From positions 1 through 15,672 of the forward strand of contig JALNXE010000103.1 of assembly GCA_023230525.1 (NCBI GenBank): a stretch of 15,672 bases of DNA, in the 5' to 3' direction. Source of the DNA: Desulfobulbaceae bacterium. GTDB taxonomy: Bacteria; Desulfobacterota; Desulfobulbia; Desulfobulbales; SURF-16. The first letter of the stretch is position 1. Each line of letters opens with the position of its first letter. A model generated the notes under the pieces. It searched no databases, was not told the origin of the DNA, and saw only the letters and a list, made by a program, of their open reading frames with translations. Positions 1 through 8,006 of this stretch are shown here, one piece after another. A program made the position numbers and the translations under genes.

Positions 1-90
1 GGAGACAGGAGACAGAATTCAGAATGGTTGATTTTATTACGTTTTATTCTGGCTCCTGATTTCTGGCTGCTGAATTCTCTGGAAACAAGC
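1..90. repeat. Degenerate inverted repeat with GAATTC cores
   Basis: The left edge carries an imperfect inverted repeat. The run at about 1-25 (GGAGACAG twice, then AATTCAGAAT) is echoed in reverse complement at about 47-82 (ATTCTGGCTCCTG, then GCTGAATTCTCTGG). The two arms flank an AT-rich spacer. The style (CAGGAG/CTCCTG units around GAATTC) is that of dispersed extragenic repeats. A smaller perfect relative, CCAGAATTCTGG, occurs at 5482-5493. No protein-coding signal is seen here. Confidence 0.4.
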
Positions 91-134
91 TGCGGTGACC
101 ATGAGGGGATCAATTGAATTTCAACATGTTACCG

Positions 135-160
135 CAACTCGAAAGTTGAATTATTTTTTT
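135..160 (+). terminator. Rho-independent terminator for a plus-strand gene left of the window
   Basis: A short perfect stem CAACT/AGTTG (135-139 with 144-148) closed by a CGAA loop is followed by AATTATTTTTTTT. The U-tract lies on the plus-strand side, so the terminator serves plus-strand transcription arriving from outside the window. The minus-strand gene that ends at 170 would read into it from the other side, where the A-tract precedes the hairpin, so it is a poor terminator in that direction. Confidence 0.5.
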
Positions 161-169
161 TACAACGGC

Positions 170-2305
170 TTAACAGAATTTTTTCCCGGCAAGGAGATAG
201 CGTTCCACTTCCAGGCCGGGCAGAGGCCTGCTGATAAAAAATCCCTGAATCTCATCGCATCCCTGTTCCTGCAGAAAGGCCAGCTGCTCGGCGGTTTCCA
301 CCCCTTCGGCGATGGTTTTCAACCCCAGGCTTTTGGCCAGGGCAATGATGGCCTTGATGATGGCGGCATCATTGGCATCCGTGGTGATATCCATGACGAA
401 ACTGCGATCTATTTTCAAGGTATCGAGAGGAAATCTCTTCAGATAACTCATGGACGAGTAGCCGGTACCGAAATCATCCACCGAGAGATTGACCCCCAGT
501 TCCTTTAATTGAATCAGGGTATCGTTCACCAGGCTGACATTCTCCATGATGACGCTTTCCGTCAGCTCAAGTTCAAGACAGCCGGGGGCCAAACCAGTTA
601 TCTGCAAAACCTTCCTCACCAGGGCGGCCAGGCTCTGCTGTTTGAACTGCAGGCTGGAGATATTGACCCCCATGCGCAGCGGGGCAAACCCGGCCTGCCG
701 CCACTGCACCGCCTGCCGGCAGGCCTCAACCAGCACCCACTGCCCGATATCCACGATCAATCCCGTCTCCTCGGCAATGGGAATAAACATGGATGGCGGC
801 ACCATGCCCAGGCGGGGATGCTGCCAGCGCACCAGCGCCTCCACCCCGGCCAGCCTGCCGGCCTGCAGATCTATCTGGGGCTGGTAATAAAGCAGCAGCT
901 CGTTTCTCTCCAGCGCCTTTTTCAAATCCGTCTCGATGCTGAGTTTTTCCATGGTCCGCTGGTTCAACTGCGCGGAAAAGAACTGAAAGGAATTCCTGCC
1001 GCTCTCCTTGGCATGATACATGGCCACATCCGCATTCCTGAGCAGCATATCCACATCCTCGCCGTCACTGGGGTAGAGGGTGATGCCGATACTGCCCGAG
1101 ATATAAACCTCCTGATCGCCTATCCTGTTCGGCTGGCTCAGCAGATCGAGAATCCGTTGCGCCACCCGGCCCGCGTGTTCCTCCTCGGCCAGCCGGGTCA
1201 GCAGGATGGTGAACTCATCCCCGCCCAGCCGCGACAGGGTAACCCCTGGTTTGTCGGCAGGACCGGCCTTGGCAACGATATCCGAGGAGCGGATGCTGTC
1301 CCCCAGGCAACCGGCAATCGCCTTCAGCAGTTTATCGCCGGCACTGTGGCCCAGGGTATCATTGATGCGCTTGAAGCGGTCAAGATCGAGGTAGAGCAGG
1401 GCGATTTTGCTGCCGTCCCGCTGGGCGGCAAACAGGGCCTGGTTGAAATGCTCAAGGAACAGCTGCCGGTTGGGCAGGCCGGTCAGCCGGTCATAATAGG
1501 CCAGGAAACGGATTTTTTCCTCGGTATTGATCCGCTCGGTGATATCCTGCACCGTGCCCTGCATGCTCACCGGGTTACCCTTCCCGTCATGCACCACATC
1601 CGCCTGTTCATGCACATTGCGGCAGGCCCCGTCAGGCAGGGTAATGCGATAATCGATGCTGTAGGGTTTTCTGGCCTCCAGAGCTTTGCCCACCAGATCC
1701 TTGACCGAGTCGCGTTCATCCGGATGCACCCGCTGGAGAAACACCTCATATGCTGCCGGGGATTTATCGGCCGGCAAGCCGAAAATCCTGTACATCTGGG
1801 GGGAACAGTACAGGCTGTTCTTATCAATATCCCAGTCCCAGTTGCCCAGGCTGGCGATGTTCTGGGCAATGGACAGCCGCTTCTCACTCTGGCGCAGATT
1901 ACGGAAGGCGCGGCCTGCCCGCAGCAGATAACGCACCCGGTGGCTGAGCAGGGGCCAGTTGACCGGTTTGGTGATAAAGTCGGTGGCGCCGGCGTCAAAG
2001 GCCCGGCCGATGGAGGCGAAATCTTCAAGCCCGGTGACCAGCACAATGACCGCATCCTGCCCGCCGGCAAGCCCGCGCATCTTTGCGCAGGCGGTAAAGC
2101 CGTCCATCTTGGGCATTTTCACATCCATCAGCACCAGGTCGGGAGAAAACCGCGCAAAAGCGTCCAGGGCCTCCGCGCCGTTTGCCGCCTCCTGCACCAC
2201 CAGGCTGCTGTCGTGCAGGCTTTCCCGCATGAGCAGCCGCTGGGCCATATCATCATCAACAATAAGAACAACGGCCCGTTCCCCGGCTGATCCGTGCTTA
2301 GTCAT
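170..2305 (-). CDS. Response regulator with PAS, GGDEF and EAL domains (c-di-GMP turnover)
   Basis: A 711-residue cytoplasmic protein likely to make and/or degrade cyclic di-GMP under phosphorylation control. Domains in order: receiver (about 12-128; acidic pocket D17-D19, phospho-acceptor D61), PAS_3-like (about 140-258, NWDWDI at 155-160), GGDEF (about 265-440) and EAL (about 455-705). The cyclase signature GGDEF at 361-365 is intact. The EAL side keeps EAL (489-491), ELTES, DDFGTGYSS, KIDRSF and EGVET, so both activities look possible. An RSSD resembling the inhibitory I-site (339-342) lies about 18 residues before GGDEF instead of the usual 5. The ATG overlaps the end of the upstream hybrid kinase (ATGACTAA, 2298-2305), with GGAG-type purines before it inside that gene, which suggests translational coupling. 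The obvious phosphodonor is that kinase. The domain calls are firm; which activity dominates cannot be read from sequence. Confidence 0.95.
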   Translation of the reverse strand: MTKHGSAGERAVVLIVDDDMAQRLLMRESLHDSSLVVQEAANGAEALDAFARFSPDLVLMDVKMPKMDGFTACAKMRGLAGGQDAVIVLVTGLEDFASIGRAFDAGATDFITKPVNWPLLSHRVRYLLRAGRAFRNLRQSEKRLSIAQNIASLGNWDWDIDKNSLYCSPQMYRIFGLPADKSPAAYEVFLQRVHPDERDSVKDLVGKALEARKPYSIDYRITLPDGACRNVHEQADVVHDGKGNPVSMQGTVQDITERINTEEKIRFLAYYDRLTGLPNRQLFLEHFNQALFAAQRDGSKIALLYLDLDRFKRINDTLGHSAGDKLLKAIAGCLGDSIRSSDIVAKAGPADKPGVTLSRLGGDEFTILLTRLAEEEHAGRVAQRILDLLSQPNRIGDQEVYISGSIGITLYPSDGEDVDMLLRNADVAMYHAKESGRNSFQFFSAQLNQRTMEKLSIETDLKKALERNELLLYYQPQIDLQAGRLAGVEALVRWQHPRLGMVPPSMFIPIAEETGLIVDIGQWVLVEACRQAVQWRQAGFAPLRMGVNISSLQFKQQSLAALVRKVLQITGLAPGCLELELTESVIMENVSLVNDTLIQLKELGVNLSVDDFGTGYSSMSYLKRFPLDTLKIDRSFVMDITTDANDAAIIKAIIALAKSLGLKTIAEGVETAEQLAFLQEQGCDEIQGFFISRPLPGLEVERYLLAGKKFC

Positions 2306-5198
2306 CGCCTGTTTTCTCCATCTCCAGGGCCAGGGAGGCTATCACCTCCTGATAGCTGGCATCCAGCCGCTCAAGCAGCTCTGCCGCCGCCTCGGCCTTG
2401 GCCCGGCCGCCCAGATCCTCCAGTTGCTTGCACAAGGAGGCCAGCCCGGTGGCCCCGAGATTGGCGCTGCTGGTCTTCAGACTGTGGGCCGCTTCCCGCA
2501 GGGACTCCGCATCACCCTGTTGCACCGCCTCACGGATGGCGCGCAGAATTTCCGGGGAACTTTCCTTATACATGACGATAATCCTGTCAAGCACCGAGGG
2601 ACTGTCCGGACGCTGCATGGCCCGGATCATGTCCAGCCGTTTCTGATCAAGAAGGGACTTTGCCCGGCTCTCCCCGGCAGAGGCGGCATCCTCCGGGACG
2701 ACGGACGCCGATGCCTGAGGCGCAAAGCCGCCGGCCAGCCAGCGGCCCAGTATATTCTGCAGATCATTCATATAAAAAGGCTTGCCCAGAAAGTCGTCCA
2801 TGCCGACCGCCTGGCATTGCTCCCGCACCCCGGTCTGCACATCGCCGGTCAGGGCGATAATGGGCACCCTTCTCCTGCTGCCTTTTTCCGCTTCCCGGCG
2901 CCGGATTTCTGCGGCCGCGGTAAATCCGTCCATCTCCGGCATATGGCAATCCATGAGGATCAGATCAAATTGCCGCTGCGCCGCCGCATCCAGGGCCTGC
3001 CGGCCATTTTCGGCCACCTCCACCTGGCAGTTCATGTAATGCAGCATCTCCCGGGCCACATCCTGATTAACCAGATTATCTTCAACCAGCAGGATGCTGG
3101 CCCGGAAGGGCAACGACTCGGCCCGTAAAGCGCCGGCCCCCTGCTCCCGGCCATCTCCGGCACCCGCCGCAGCTTCTTCCCAGAGGGTGGTGAGGCAGCG
3201 GAACAGCAGACTCTGCCGCACCGGCTTGCTCAGGTAGAGATCAACCCCCGCCCGGGTCGCCTTGACCGATTCCTCATCAAAGGCCGCCGAACTGAGCATC
3301 ACCAGCAGCAGCTCTTTCCTGCCGTATTCCCTGCGGATGAGTCCGGCAAGCTCGATGCCGTCCATCTCCGGCATATGCCAGTCCAGCAGGACGATATCAT
3401 AGGGCTTGCCCGCGCCTGCCGCCTCCCGTAATTTTTCCAGGGCCTGAAAACCGTTCTCCGCCGTGTCGCAGCTCATGCCCCAGGACCTGACCTGGCTTTT
3501 CAGGATGGCGCGATTGACGGCATTGTCATCGACAATCAGCCCCCGCAGGCCCACCAGATCTTTCAAGTGCTGTTCATCATCGCCTCTTTGCTCCAGCTGC
3601 TGGCGGATAAAGGTAAGGGTAACCCAAAAAGTTGACCCCTTACCCGGCTCGCTTTCCACTCCAATTTCCCCTCCCATCAGGTCCACCAGCTTGCGGGAAA
3701 TCGACAGGCCAAGGCCTGTCCCGCCATATTTGCGGGTGGTTGAGCTGTCAGCCTGGGAAAAGGCCTGAAAGATGTGTTCCTTTATCTCCGGCGCGATGCC
3801 GATACCGGTATCCTGGACCGCGAAGCGCAGGGTGACCTCATTGTTCTTTTCACCCAGCGGCTCAGCAAGCAGCATCACTTCACCGTGCTCCGTGAATTTG
3901 ATGGCATTGCTGAGCAGATTGACGATAATCTGCCGCAAACGGTTTGAGTCCCCCAGCAGTACCTCGGGCAGCTGGCCGGAAAAAACAGGTATCAGTTCAA
4001 GCCCCTTGAGATGAGCCCCCTCGGCCATCATCTCCGCCGTATCCTCCAGCAGTTCGCGCAGATTGAAGGTGTGACTCTCCAGTTCCAGCTTGCCCGCTTC
4101 GATCTTGGAGAAATCGAGAATGTCATTGATGACCCCCATCAGCGAGTCGACCGCCCGCTGAATGGTCTGGATAAAGCGGAGTTGGCGATTGTTGAGCCCG
4201 GTGCCGCGCAACAGTTCCGTCATGCCGAGTATGCCGTTCATCGGTGTGCGGATCTCATGACTCATGGTGGCCAGAAATTCGCTTTTCGCCTTGCTGCCCT
4301 GCTCAGCCGCCTCTTTTGCCCTCTCAAGATCGGCAACCAGTGACGCCAGCTCTTCATTGGCCAGGGAAAGCTCCCTGGTGCGTGTCTCAACCATCCTCTC
4401 CAGTCCGGAACTGTATTCCTGCAGTTCAGCTTCCCGGCTCTGGACCTCGGTGAGCATGTCGTTAAAGCGGTCGATCAAGGTGCCGAACTCATCGTTGCTT
4501 GTCTTCCTGACCCGCACCGCATAGTTTTTCTCCCGCCTGACCATGGCCATGGACTGCATCAACTCCAGCAGGGGCTCGGTGAACAGCCTCTGCAGTCTGG
4601 CCGCCAGGGCGAGCACGACAAAAAACGTGATGACGACAATGAGGGAAAGAACCGTGTAGTAGGCATGCAGCCGGCTGTAAAATAGCTGCATGTTATCCAC
4701 CAGCCCAATGGCGCCCACCAGATCATTTTCACCCGTCAGGCTATTCGCGGCGCGTACCGGCCGGATGACCTGCACATGCTTGGCGGACATGAAGGTGATC
4801 ACCCCCCTGGCCTTCAGCTCAGCCAGGATCTTCTCTTTGTCCGGATACATCTTGTGCAATTCCGCCGTTAATTCTTCTTCATTCACCCCGGCTTTGCGGT
4901 AACTGCTGAAGATATTGCCCTGCCGGTCAAAGAGAACGGCCAGCACGATTTCCTGTTTCGCCGCCAGGGAATACAATATTTCCCGGGCCGCCTCCTTATC
5001 CTGAAGCGCCAGAACCGCCCCGCTGTTTAAGGCAATGATGTCCGCCATGGAAATGAGTTGCCGGGAATAAAATTTCCCCGCGTTTGTTTTTTCATAAAGG
5101 ACAAGGGAGGTGGCCACCAGGGCCAGGGCCAGGAAGGCGGTAAAACCCATGAGCAGAAAAAGCTTTGTTCTGATGGAGATATCGCGCAGTCGGGGCAT
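2298..5198 (-). CDS. Hybrid histidine kinase: CHASE8-like sensor, HAMP, HisKA, HATPase, two REC, HPt
   Basis: A 966-residue inner-membrane phosphorelay kinase with BarA-like layout. TM1 is about 13-35 and TM2 about 179-200. Between them is a periplasmic region resembling CHASE8, followed by HAMP (about 202-255) and a coiled coil (about 255-305). The HisKA histidine is H314 in SHEIRTPMNG. The ATPase domain has N427/N431, DTGIGI (463-468) and GGTGLGLSI (492-500). Receiver 1 has D557/D558 and phospho-site D606; receiver 2 has E706/D707 and D750. The HPt domain carries H905 in AAHSLKTSSA. All catalytic residues are present, so a His-Asp-His-Asp relay is expected, with the final Asp probably on the REC-GGDEF-EAL protein encoded 3' of it with an 8-nt overlap. 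The start is supported by AAGGA seven nt before the ATG. A perfect 14-bp palindrome lies 25 bp upstream. The periplasmic ligand is unknown. Confidence 0.96.
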   Translation of the reverse strand: MPRLRDISIRTKLFLLMGFTAFLALALVATSLVLYEKTNAGKFYSRQLISMADIIALNSGAVLALQDKEAAREILYSLAAKQEIVLAVLFDRQGNIFSSYRKAGVNEEELTAELHKMYPDKEKILAELKARGVITFMSAKHVQVIRPVRAANSLTGENDLVGAIGLVDNMQLFYSRLHAYYTVLSLIVVITFFVVLALAARLQRLFTEPLLELMQSMAMVRREKNYAVRVRKTSNDEFGTLIDRFNDMLTEVQSREAELQEYSSGLERMVETRTRELSLANEELASLVADLERAKEAAEQGSKAKSEFLATMSHEIRTPMNGILGMTELLRGTGLNNRQLRFIQTIQRAVDSLMGVINDILDFSKIEAGKLELESHTFNLRELLEDTAEMMAEGAHLKGLELIPVFSGQLPEVLLGDSNRLRQIIVNLLSNAIKFTEHGEVMLLAEPLGEKNNEVTLRFAVQDTGIGIAPEIKEHIFQAFSQADSSTTRKYGGTGLGLSISRKLVDLMGGEIGVESEPGKGSTFWVTLTFIRQQLEQRGDDEQHLKDLVGLRGLIVDDNAVNRAILKSQVRSWGMSCDTAENGFQALEKLREAAGAGKPYDIVLLDWHMPEMDGIELAGLIRREYGRKELLLVMLSSAAFDEESVKATRAGVDLYLSKPVRQSLLFRCLTTLWEEAAAGAGDGREQGAGALRAESLPFRASILLVEDNLVNQDVAREMLHYMNCQVEVAENGRQALDAAAQRQFDLILMDCHMPEMDGFTAAAEIRRREAEKGSRRRVPIIALTGDVQTGVREQCQAVGMDDFLGKPFYMNDLQNILGRWLAGGFAPQASASVVPEDAASAGESRAKSLLDQKRLDMIRAMQRPDSPSVLDRIIVMYKESSPEILRAIREAVQQGDAESLREAAHSLKTSSANLGATGLASLCKQLEDLGGRAKAEAAAELLERLDASYQEVIASLALEMEKTGDD

Positions 5199-5222
5199 TT
5201 ATCCGTCCTTAAGGATTTGTTC

Positions 5223-5236
5223 CGGTAATATTACCG
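5223..5236. promoter_or_regulatory. Perfect 14-bp palindrome, possible operator of the hybrid-kinase operon
   Basis: CGGTAATATTACCG reads identically on both strands and ends 25 bp before the ATG of the hybrid kinase. It contains a TAATAT that could serve as a -10 box, but I see no matching -35 at 16-18 bp. A second, shorter palindrome, TCCTTAAGGA (5206-5215), overlaps the ribosome-binding site. The position suits a repressor operator or promoter element, but no regulator can be named. Confidence 0.35.
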
Positions 5237-5355
5237 CAAGCTGCGGCAGAAGGGGGAACTCCGGGTCAGCTTCTGCTGTCAGGCCGTTTCCGGATTAACT
5301 TCAGACAACTTGATCGCGGCAGATTAAACGTTGGTACCAAAATACAAGATCAATA

Positions 5356-5459
5356 AAAGTGCCTAAAGTAGTTAAAATACTTCAAGTGACTAAAGTTATG
5401 GTACTTTCTGGTCAGATAAAACCTTTCACTTTAAGTACTTTAGGCATTTTAGGCACCTT
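5356..5459. repeat. Imperfect long inverted repeat with TGCCTAAA units
   Basis: The arms 5356-5389 and 5426-5459 are reverse complements at 27 of 34 positions by hand count, around a 36-nt AT-rich loop. Both contain GTGCCTAAA and a shorter AAGTGA/TACTT core, and partial copies of CCTAAAGT occur within the arms. The arrangement suggests a folded extragenic palindrome or MITE-like element rather than a terminator, because there is no compact GC-rich stem with a U-tract. No transposase is nearby. Confidence 0.5.
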
Positions 5460-5481
5460 AAGTACTCAAACTGGTAACAGG

Positions 5482-5493
5482 CCAGAATTCTGG
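5482..5493. repeat. 12-bp palindrome CCAGAATTCTGG
   Basis: A perfect palindrome followed by GTGCTGGCTT. Its GAATTC core with flanking CTGG resembles the repeat at the left edge of the window, so it may be a fragment of the same dispersed family. Confidence 0.3.
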
Positions 5494-5986
5494 GTGCTGG
5501 CTTAACTCATTGAAATTGCATCACTACATCAGGAGTTCTGAACTTCAAAATGGAAATTTTCATCTCTGCTGATAAAATTCATCCCCGCCAATGCCGGGGA
5601 AAAGAAAAGAAATCAATCCCACAAATCAAGAAATATTATAGCAGCAGCAAAAGCGAAGTAACAAGCTGTTTGACATGAATGCAAATTGACCGGCCTGTTC
5701 AGACGTCAGGCTGGCCGGGGAAAATTGTGCCGGAAAAGCATACGATTTTCCTTGCGCGGCGTAAAATTCTCTGGCAATCAATAAAATAATTCTTTTCTCG
5801 CAGCAGACGGGATTAGAAAAAAAACGATTTGCATGATTTATTTCGCCACCAGGCTTAAACAGAGGTAACCTTTTGTTTTCCTGAATCCATGAACATTGCA
5901 CGCCAATGCCATACGCGAAACGGGCCTCTCCTGACAGTATCATGCTGGCGCAGCAACAATGCCCACAGCCTGGCCCCGGCTCCCAA

Positions 5987-6104
5987 GGTTTCACAATTAA
6001 ACAAACTGAAACACACGCCCTTATCCCAGCATGTTTCCACAATGGAAGGCGTTTCACCCGGCCGAAACACCCATCAGTGTTCATTATTGTTTCATAGTGG
6101 TTCA
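5987..6104. promoter_or_regulatory. Cluster of GTTTC/GAAAC motifs, probable activator binding region
   Basis: Within 118 bp there are GTTTCA (5988), TGAAACA (6007), TGTTTCC (6032), GTTTCA (6051), GAAACAC (6064), TGTTCA (6078), TGTTTCA (6088) and GGTTCA (6099). Several are paired in opposite orientation, for example GTTTCA at 5988 with TGAAAC at 6007, and GTTTC at 6051 with GAAAC at 6064. They sit about 80-196 bp upstream of the -24 element at 6184, the usual distance for enhancer sites of sigma-54 activators. Their role as binding sites is inferred. Confidence 0.45.
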
Positions 6105-6183
6105 TTTCCGCAGGAAGACAATTTATCGCGCCAAGAAAGGCAACTTGTTGTATTCACAAGACAATTATAAATATTATCTCCAC

Positions 6184-6199
6184 GGCATATCATTTGCTT
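6184..6199 (+). promoter_or_regulatory. Sigma-54 (-24/-12) promoter of the kinase-like/REC operon
   Basis: GGCATATCATTTGCTT has the invariant GG (6184-6185) and GC (6196-6197) separated by exactly ten bases, with the favoured TTTGCTT at -12. The only visible departure from the TGGCAC-N5-TTGCW consensus is C instead of T before GG, and T for C at the end of GGCAT. Transcription should start near 6209, giving a leader of about 59 nt before the ATG at 6268. Confidence 0.75.
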
Positions 6200-6254
6200 C
6201 TTTTACCAAAATGAACATCTCATTTTCGGATTTCATCTATTTAATTTTTCCAAA

Positions 6255-6260
6255 AAGGAG
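6255..6260 (+). promoter_or_regulatory. Ribosome-binding site fixing the start at 6268
   Basis: AAGGAG lies seven nt before ATG 6268. The frame stays open further upstream to another ATG at 6031, but that one lacks such a site and would place the start upstream of the sigma-54 promoter. The start at 6268 is therefore preferred. Confidence 0.8.
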
Positions 6261-6267
6261 CAGCCAT

Positions 6268-7524
6268 ATGCCAGCAATCGCCCTGTTTGCCAGCACCTTC
6301 ACCAACGAAACAGAAATTATATTCGAGCTGTCGACTCTCACCGGATCGCAAGTCATCAGCGACAAAGACATCATTGCCGATGCCTGTTCAAAGTACAATG
6401 CCGAGAAAAATAAACTGGAACAGGCCCTTTACACGAAAATGTCAGTATTTAACCAGTTCACCCTGGAGAAGGAAAAACATCTTGCCTTGTTGAAATCATC
6501 CCTGGCGGAAAAGCTGGGAGAAAACGAACGCTCTCTCTACTACGGCTTTATCACCCTGCTGATTCCTTCCCGGGTAAGCCATGTCTTGAAGGTACTGATT
6601 GCCGGCAGCAAAGAGCAGAGAATCCAGTGGGCTGTCGCCACCGGCATCACCGAAAAAGAGGCGAAACGTTTGATCCACAAAAGCGACGCCAGCGCCTTTG
6701 AATTGACCGATTTTCTCTATAAGAAAGAGGCCTGGAACCCTTCTCTTTATGACATTGTCATTCCGGCCGACCCGCACACCACCAAAGACATTCTGCAGGT
6801 CATCCTGGAAAATCTGCACAAAAACGCGGTGCAGAAAACCGACGCGTCGGTGCAGGCCATCAAGGACATGGCTCTCGGCGCCCAGGTGGAACTGGCCCTG
6901 CTCAACAAAGGCCACAATATTGAAGTGGCGGCGGACAACAGCAGAATCCGTCTCACCGTCAACAAGAGTGTGCTCAATTTCGGCAAACTGGAAAGTGAAC
7001 TTGCCGAGATTGCCTCCGCGGTGGGCGGGGTAAAATCTGTTGAAGTGGTAAAGGGTCCGGACTACAAAACTTCCATTTACCGCAAACAGCAGTTTGAACT
7101 GCCCTCCAAGGTCTTGCTGGTGGACGATGAAAAAGAATTTGCCCAGACCTTATCGGAACGGCTGATCAGCCGCGATGTGGGTTCCCATGCAGTCTATGAC
7201 GGGCAGCAGGCTCTGGACCTTATCAATGATGACCGGCCGGATGTCATGGTTCTCGATCTGAAGATGCCGGGCATTGACGGCATCGAGGTTTTGCGGCAGA
7301 CCAGGAAGACCCATCCCAACATCAAGGTCATCATTCTCACCGGACACGGCACGGAAGAGGACCGGCAAATCTGCATGGAACTCGGCGCCTTTGCCTATCT
7401 GCAGAAACCGACCGACATCGAGAAGTTGTCCGCCACCATATACCAGGCATATAAAACGATAGCGGAAGCGGGCACGGTGGCTTCCCCCGGAGGCGCAAGC
7501 GGCCGCAATGGAAGATATGGCTGA
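6268..7524 (+). CDS. Cytidylate-kinase-like (P-loop-less) / BON-like / receiver fusion protein
   Basis: A 418-residue soluble protein in three parts. Residues 1-195 resemble the cytidylate-kinase-like family (Cytidylate_kin2) in strand-helix pattern and in the late segment around KEAWNPSLYDIVIP (153-166). The glycine-rich P-loop expected at about 8-16 is replaced by ASTFTNETE, and the expected lid arginine near 140-145 is absent, so catalysis is doubtful. Residues about 205-275 look like a BON-type alpha/beta fold (VELALLNKG, then GVKSVEVVKGPDY). Residues 280-400 are a canonical receiver: D286/D287, phospho-acceptor D330, T358, K380-P381. A Gly/Ala/Ser-rich tail ends the chain. It is the first gene behind the sigma-54 promoter at 6184, with a stand-alone receiver 41 nt downstream. 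The first domain may sense a nucleotide without turning it over (inference). The receiver call is firm, the kinase-like call good, the BON call tentative. Confidence 0.88.
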   Translation: MPAIALFASTFTNETEIIFELSTLTGSQVISDKDIIADACSKYNAEKNKLEQALYTKMSVFNQFTLEKEKHLALLKSSLAEKLGENERSLYYGFITLLIPSRVSHVLKVLIAGSKEQRIQWAVATGITEKEAKRLIHKSDASAFELTDFLYKKEAWNPSLYDIVIPADPHTTKDILQVILENLHKNAVQKTDASVQAIKDMALGAQVELALLNKGHNIEVAADNSRIRLTVNKSVLNFGKLESELAEIASAVGGVKSVEVVKGPDYKTSIYRKQQFELPSKVLLVDDEKEFAQTLSERLISRDVGSHAVYDGQQALDLINDDRPDVMVLDLKMPGIDGIEVLRQTRKTHPNIKVIILTGHGTEEDRQICMELGAFAYLQKPTDIEKLSATIYQAYKTIAEAGTVASPGGASGRNGRYG

Positions 7525-7565
7525 AAACAAAAGATGAATTGCAACACCCCACAGGAGAGTGAAAT

Positions 7566-8006
7566 ATGGAGGAAAAACTACAGGCCAAGGTGCTGTTGGT
7601 TGATGACGAAGAGGAGTTCTGCAACATGCTTTCCGAGCGGCTTGAAACCCGGGGCCTCAAGGTGAATGCCGTGTTGAGCGGCGAGGACGCGGTAAAACGG
7701 GTGGAAGACCAGAATTTTGATGCGATCATCCTGGACCTTGCCATGCCGGGCATTGACGGGCTGGAAACGTTGCGGCGCATCAAGGAGAAACGTCCCGATC
7801 TGGAGATCCTCATGCTGACCGGCCACGGGACAATAAAAAGCAGCATCGAGGCGATGAAACTCGGGGCCGAAGACTTCCTGGAAAAACCCGTGGACATGAA
7901 GGTTCTGCTGGAAAAGATCAGCGAGGCCAAACACAAGCATATGCTGATCCTGGAAAAGAAATCCCAGGAAGAGGTAGAGAAAATCATCAGAAGTAAAAGC
8001 TGGTAA
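7566..8006 (+). CDS. Stand-alone receiver (REC) response regulator
   Basis: A 146-residue protein made of one receiver domain plus a charged helical tail (about 122-146, rich in Lys and Glu). It has no DNA-binding or enzymatic output. The phosphorylation pocket is complete: D13/D14, phospho-acceptor D57, switch T85, K107-P108. AGGAG stands eight nt before the ATG. It is the second gene after the sigma-54 promoter at 6184, 41 nt behind the kinase-like/REC fusion, so it is probably co-transcribed. The receiver beginning at 15325 is a close paralogue. Single-domain receivers act as phosphate shuttles, phosphate sinks or protein-binding switches; which applies here is not evident. No terminator is visible after the stop. 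Confidence 0.93.
   Translation: MEEKLQAKVLLVDDEEEFCNMLSERLETRGLKVNAVLSGEDAVKRVEDQNFDAIILDLAMPGIDGLETLRRIKEKRPDLEILMLTGHGTIKSSIEAMKLGAEDFLEKPVDMKVLLEKISEAKHKHMLILEKKSQEEVEKIIRSKSW

Larger units (their letters stand above)
5199..6183. other. Long divergent intergenic region without a convincing gene
   Basis: About 1 kb separates the minus-strand kinase from the plus-strand signalling genes. It holds a 14-bp palindrome close to the kinase start (5223-5236), an imperfect 34-bp inverted repeat (5356-5459), CCAGAATTCTGG (5482-5493), a small CCCCG/CGGGG hairpin near 5581-5597, and a GTTTC/GAAAC cluster (5987-6104). The stretch from about 5500 to 5985 shows nothing else recognisable. Open frames here have atypical composition (runs of Cys and poor start contexts) and are not supported as genes. 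Confidence 0.6.

Noticed and set aside
509..2290. A 593-residue plus-strand open frame
   Set aside because: It lies exactly antisense to the REC-PAS-GGDEF-EAL gene, whose domains and motifs are unmistakable. The plus-strand product is rich in Gly, His and Gln with no recognisable domain.
1959..3128. A 389-residue plus-strand open frame
   Set aside because: It is antisense to the two minus-strand signalling genes and spans their junction. It shows no domain features.
5581..5597. CCCCG/CGGGG hairpin as a terminator
   Set aside because: There is no U-tract on either strand at the right place and no adjacent gene end.
5626..6105. A 159-residue minus-strand open frame
   Set aside because: It has Cys runs and unbiased composition, no ribosome-binding site and no family features. 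It overlaps the GTTTC/GAAAC cluster.
6031..6267. N-terminal extension of the kinase-like/REC fusion from ATG 6031
   Set aside because: It would start upstream of the sigma-54 promoter at 6184, lacks a good ribosome-binding site, and its sequence does not look like a domain. ATG 6268 has AAGGAG at ideal spacing.
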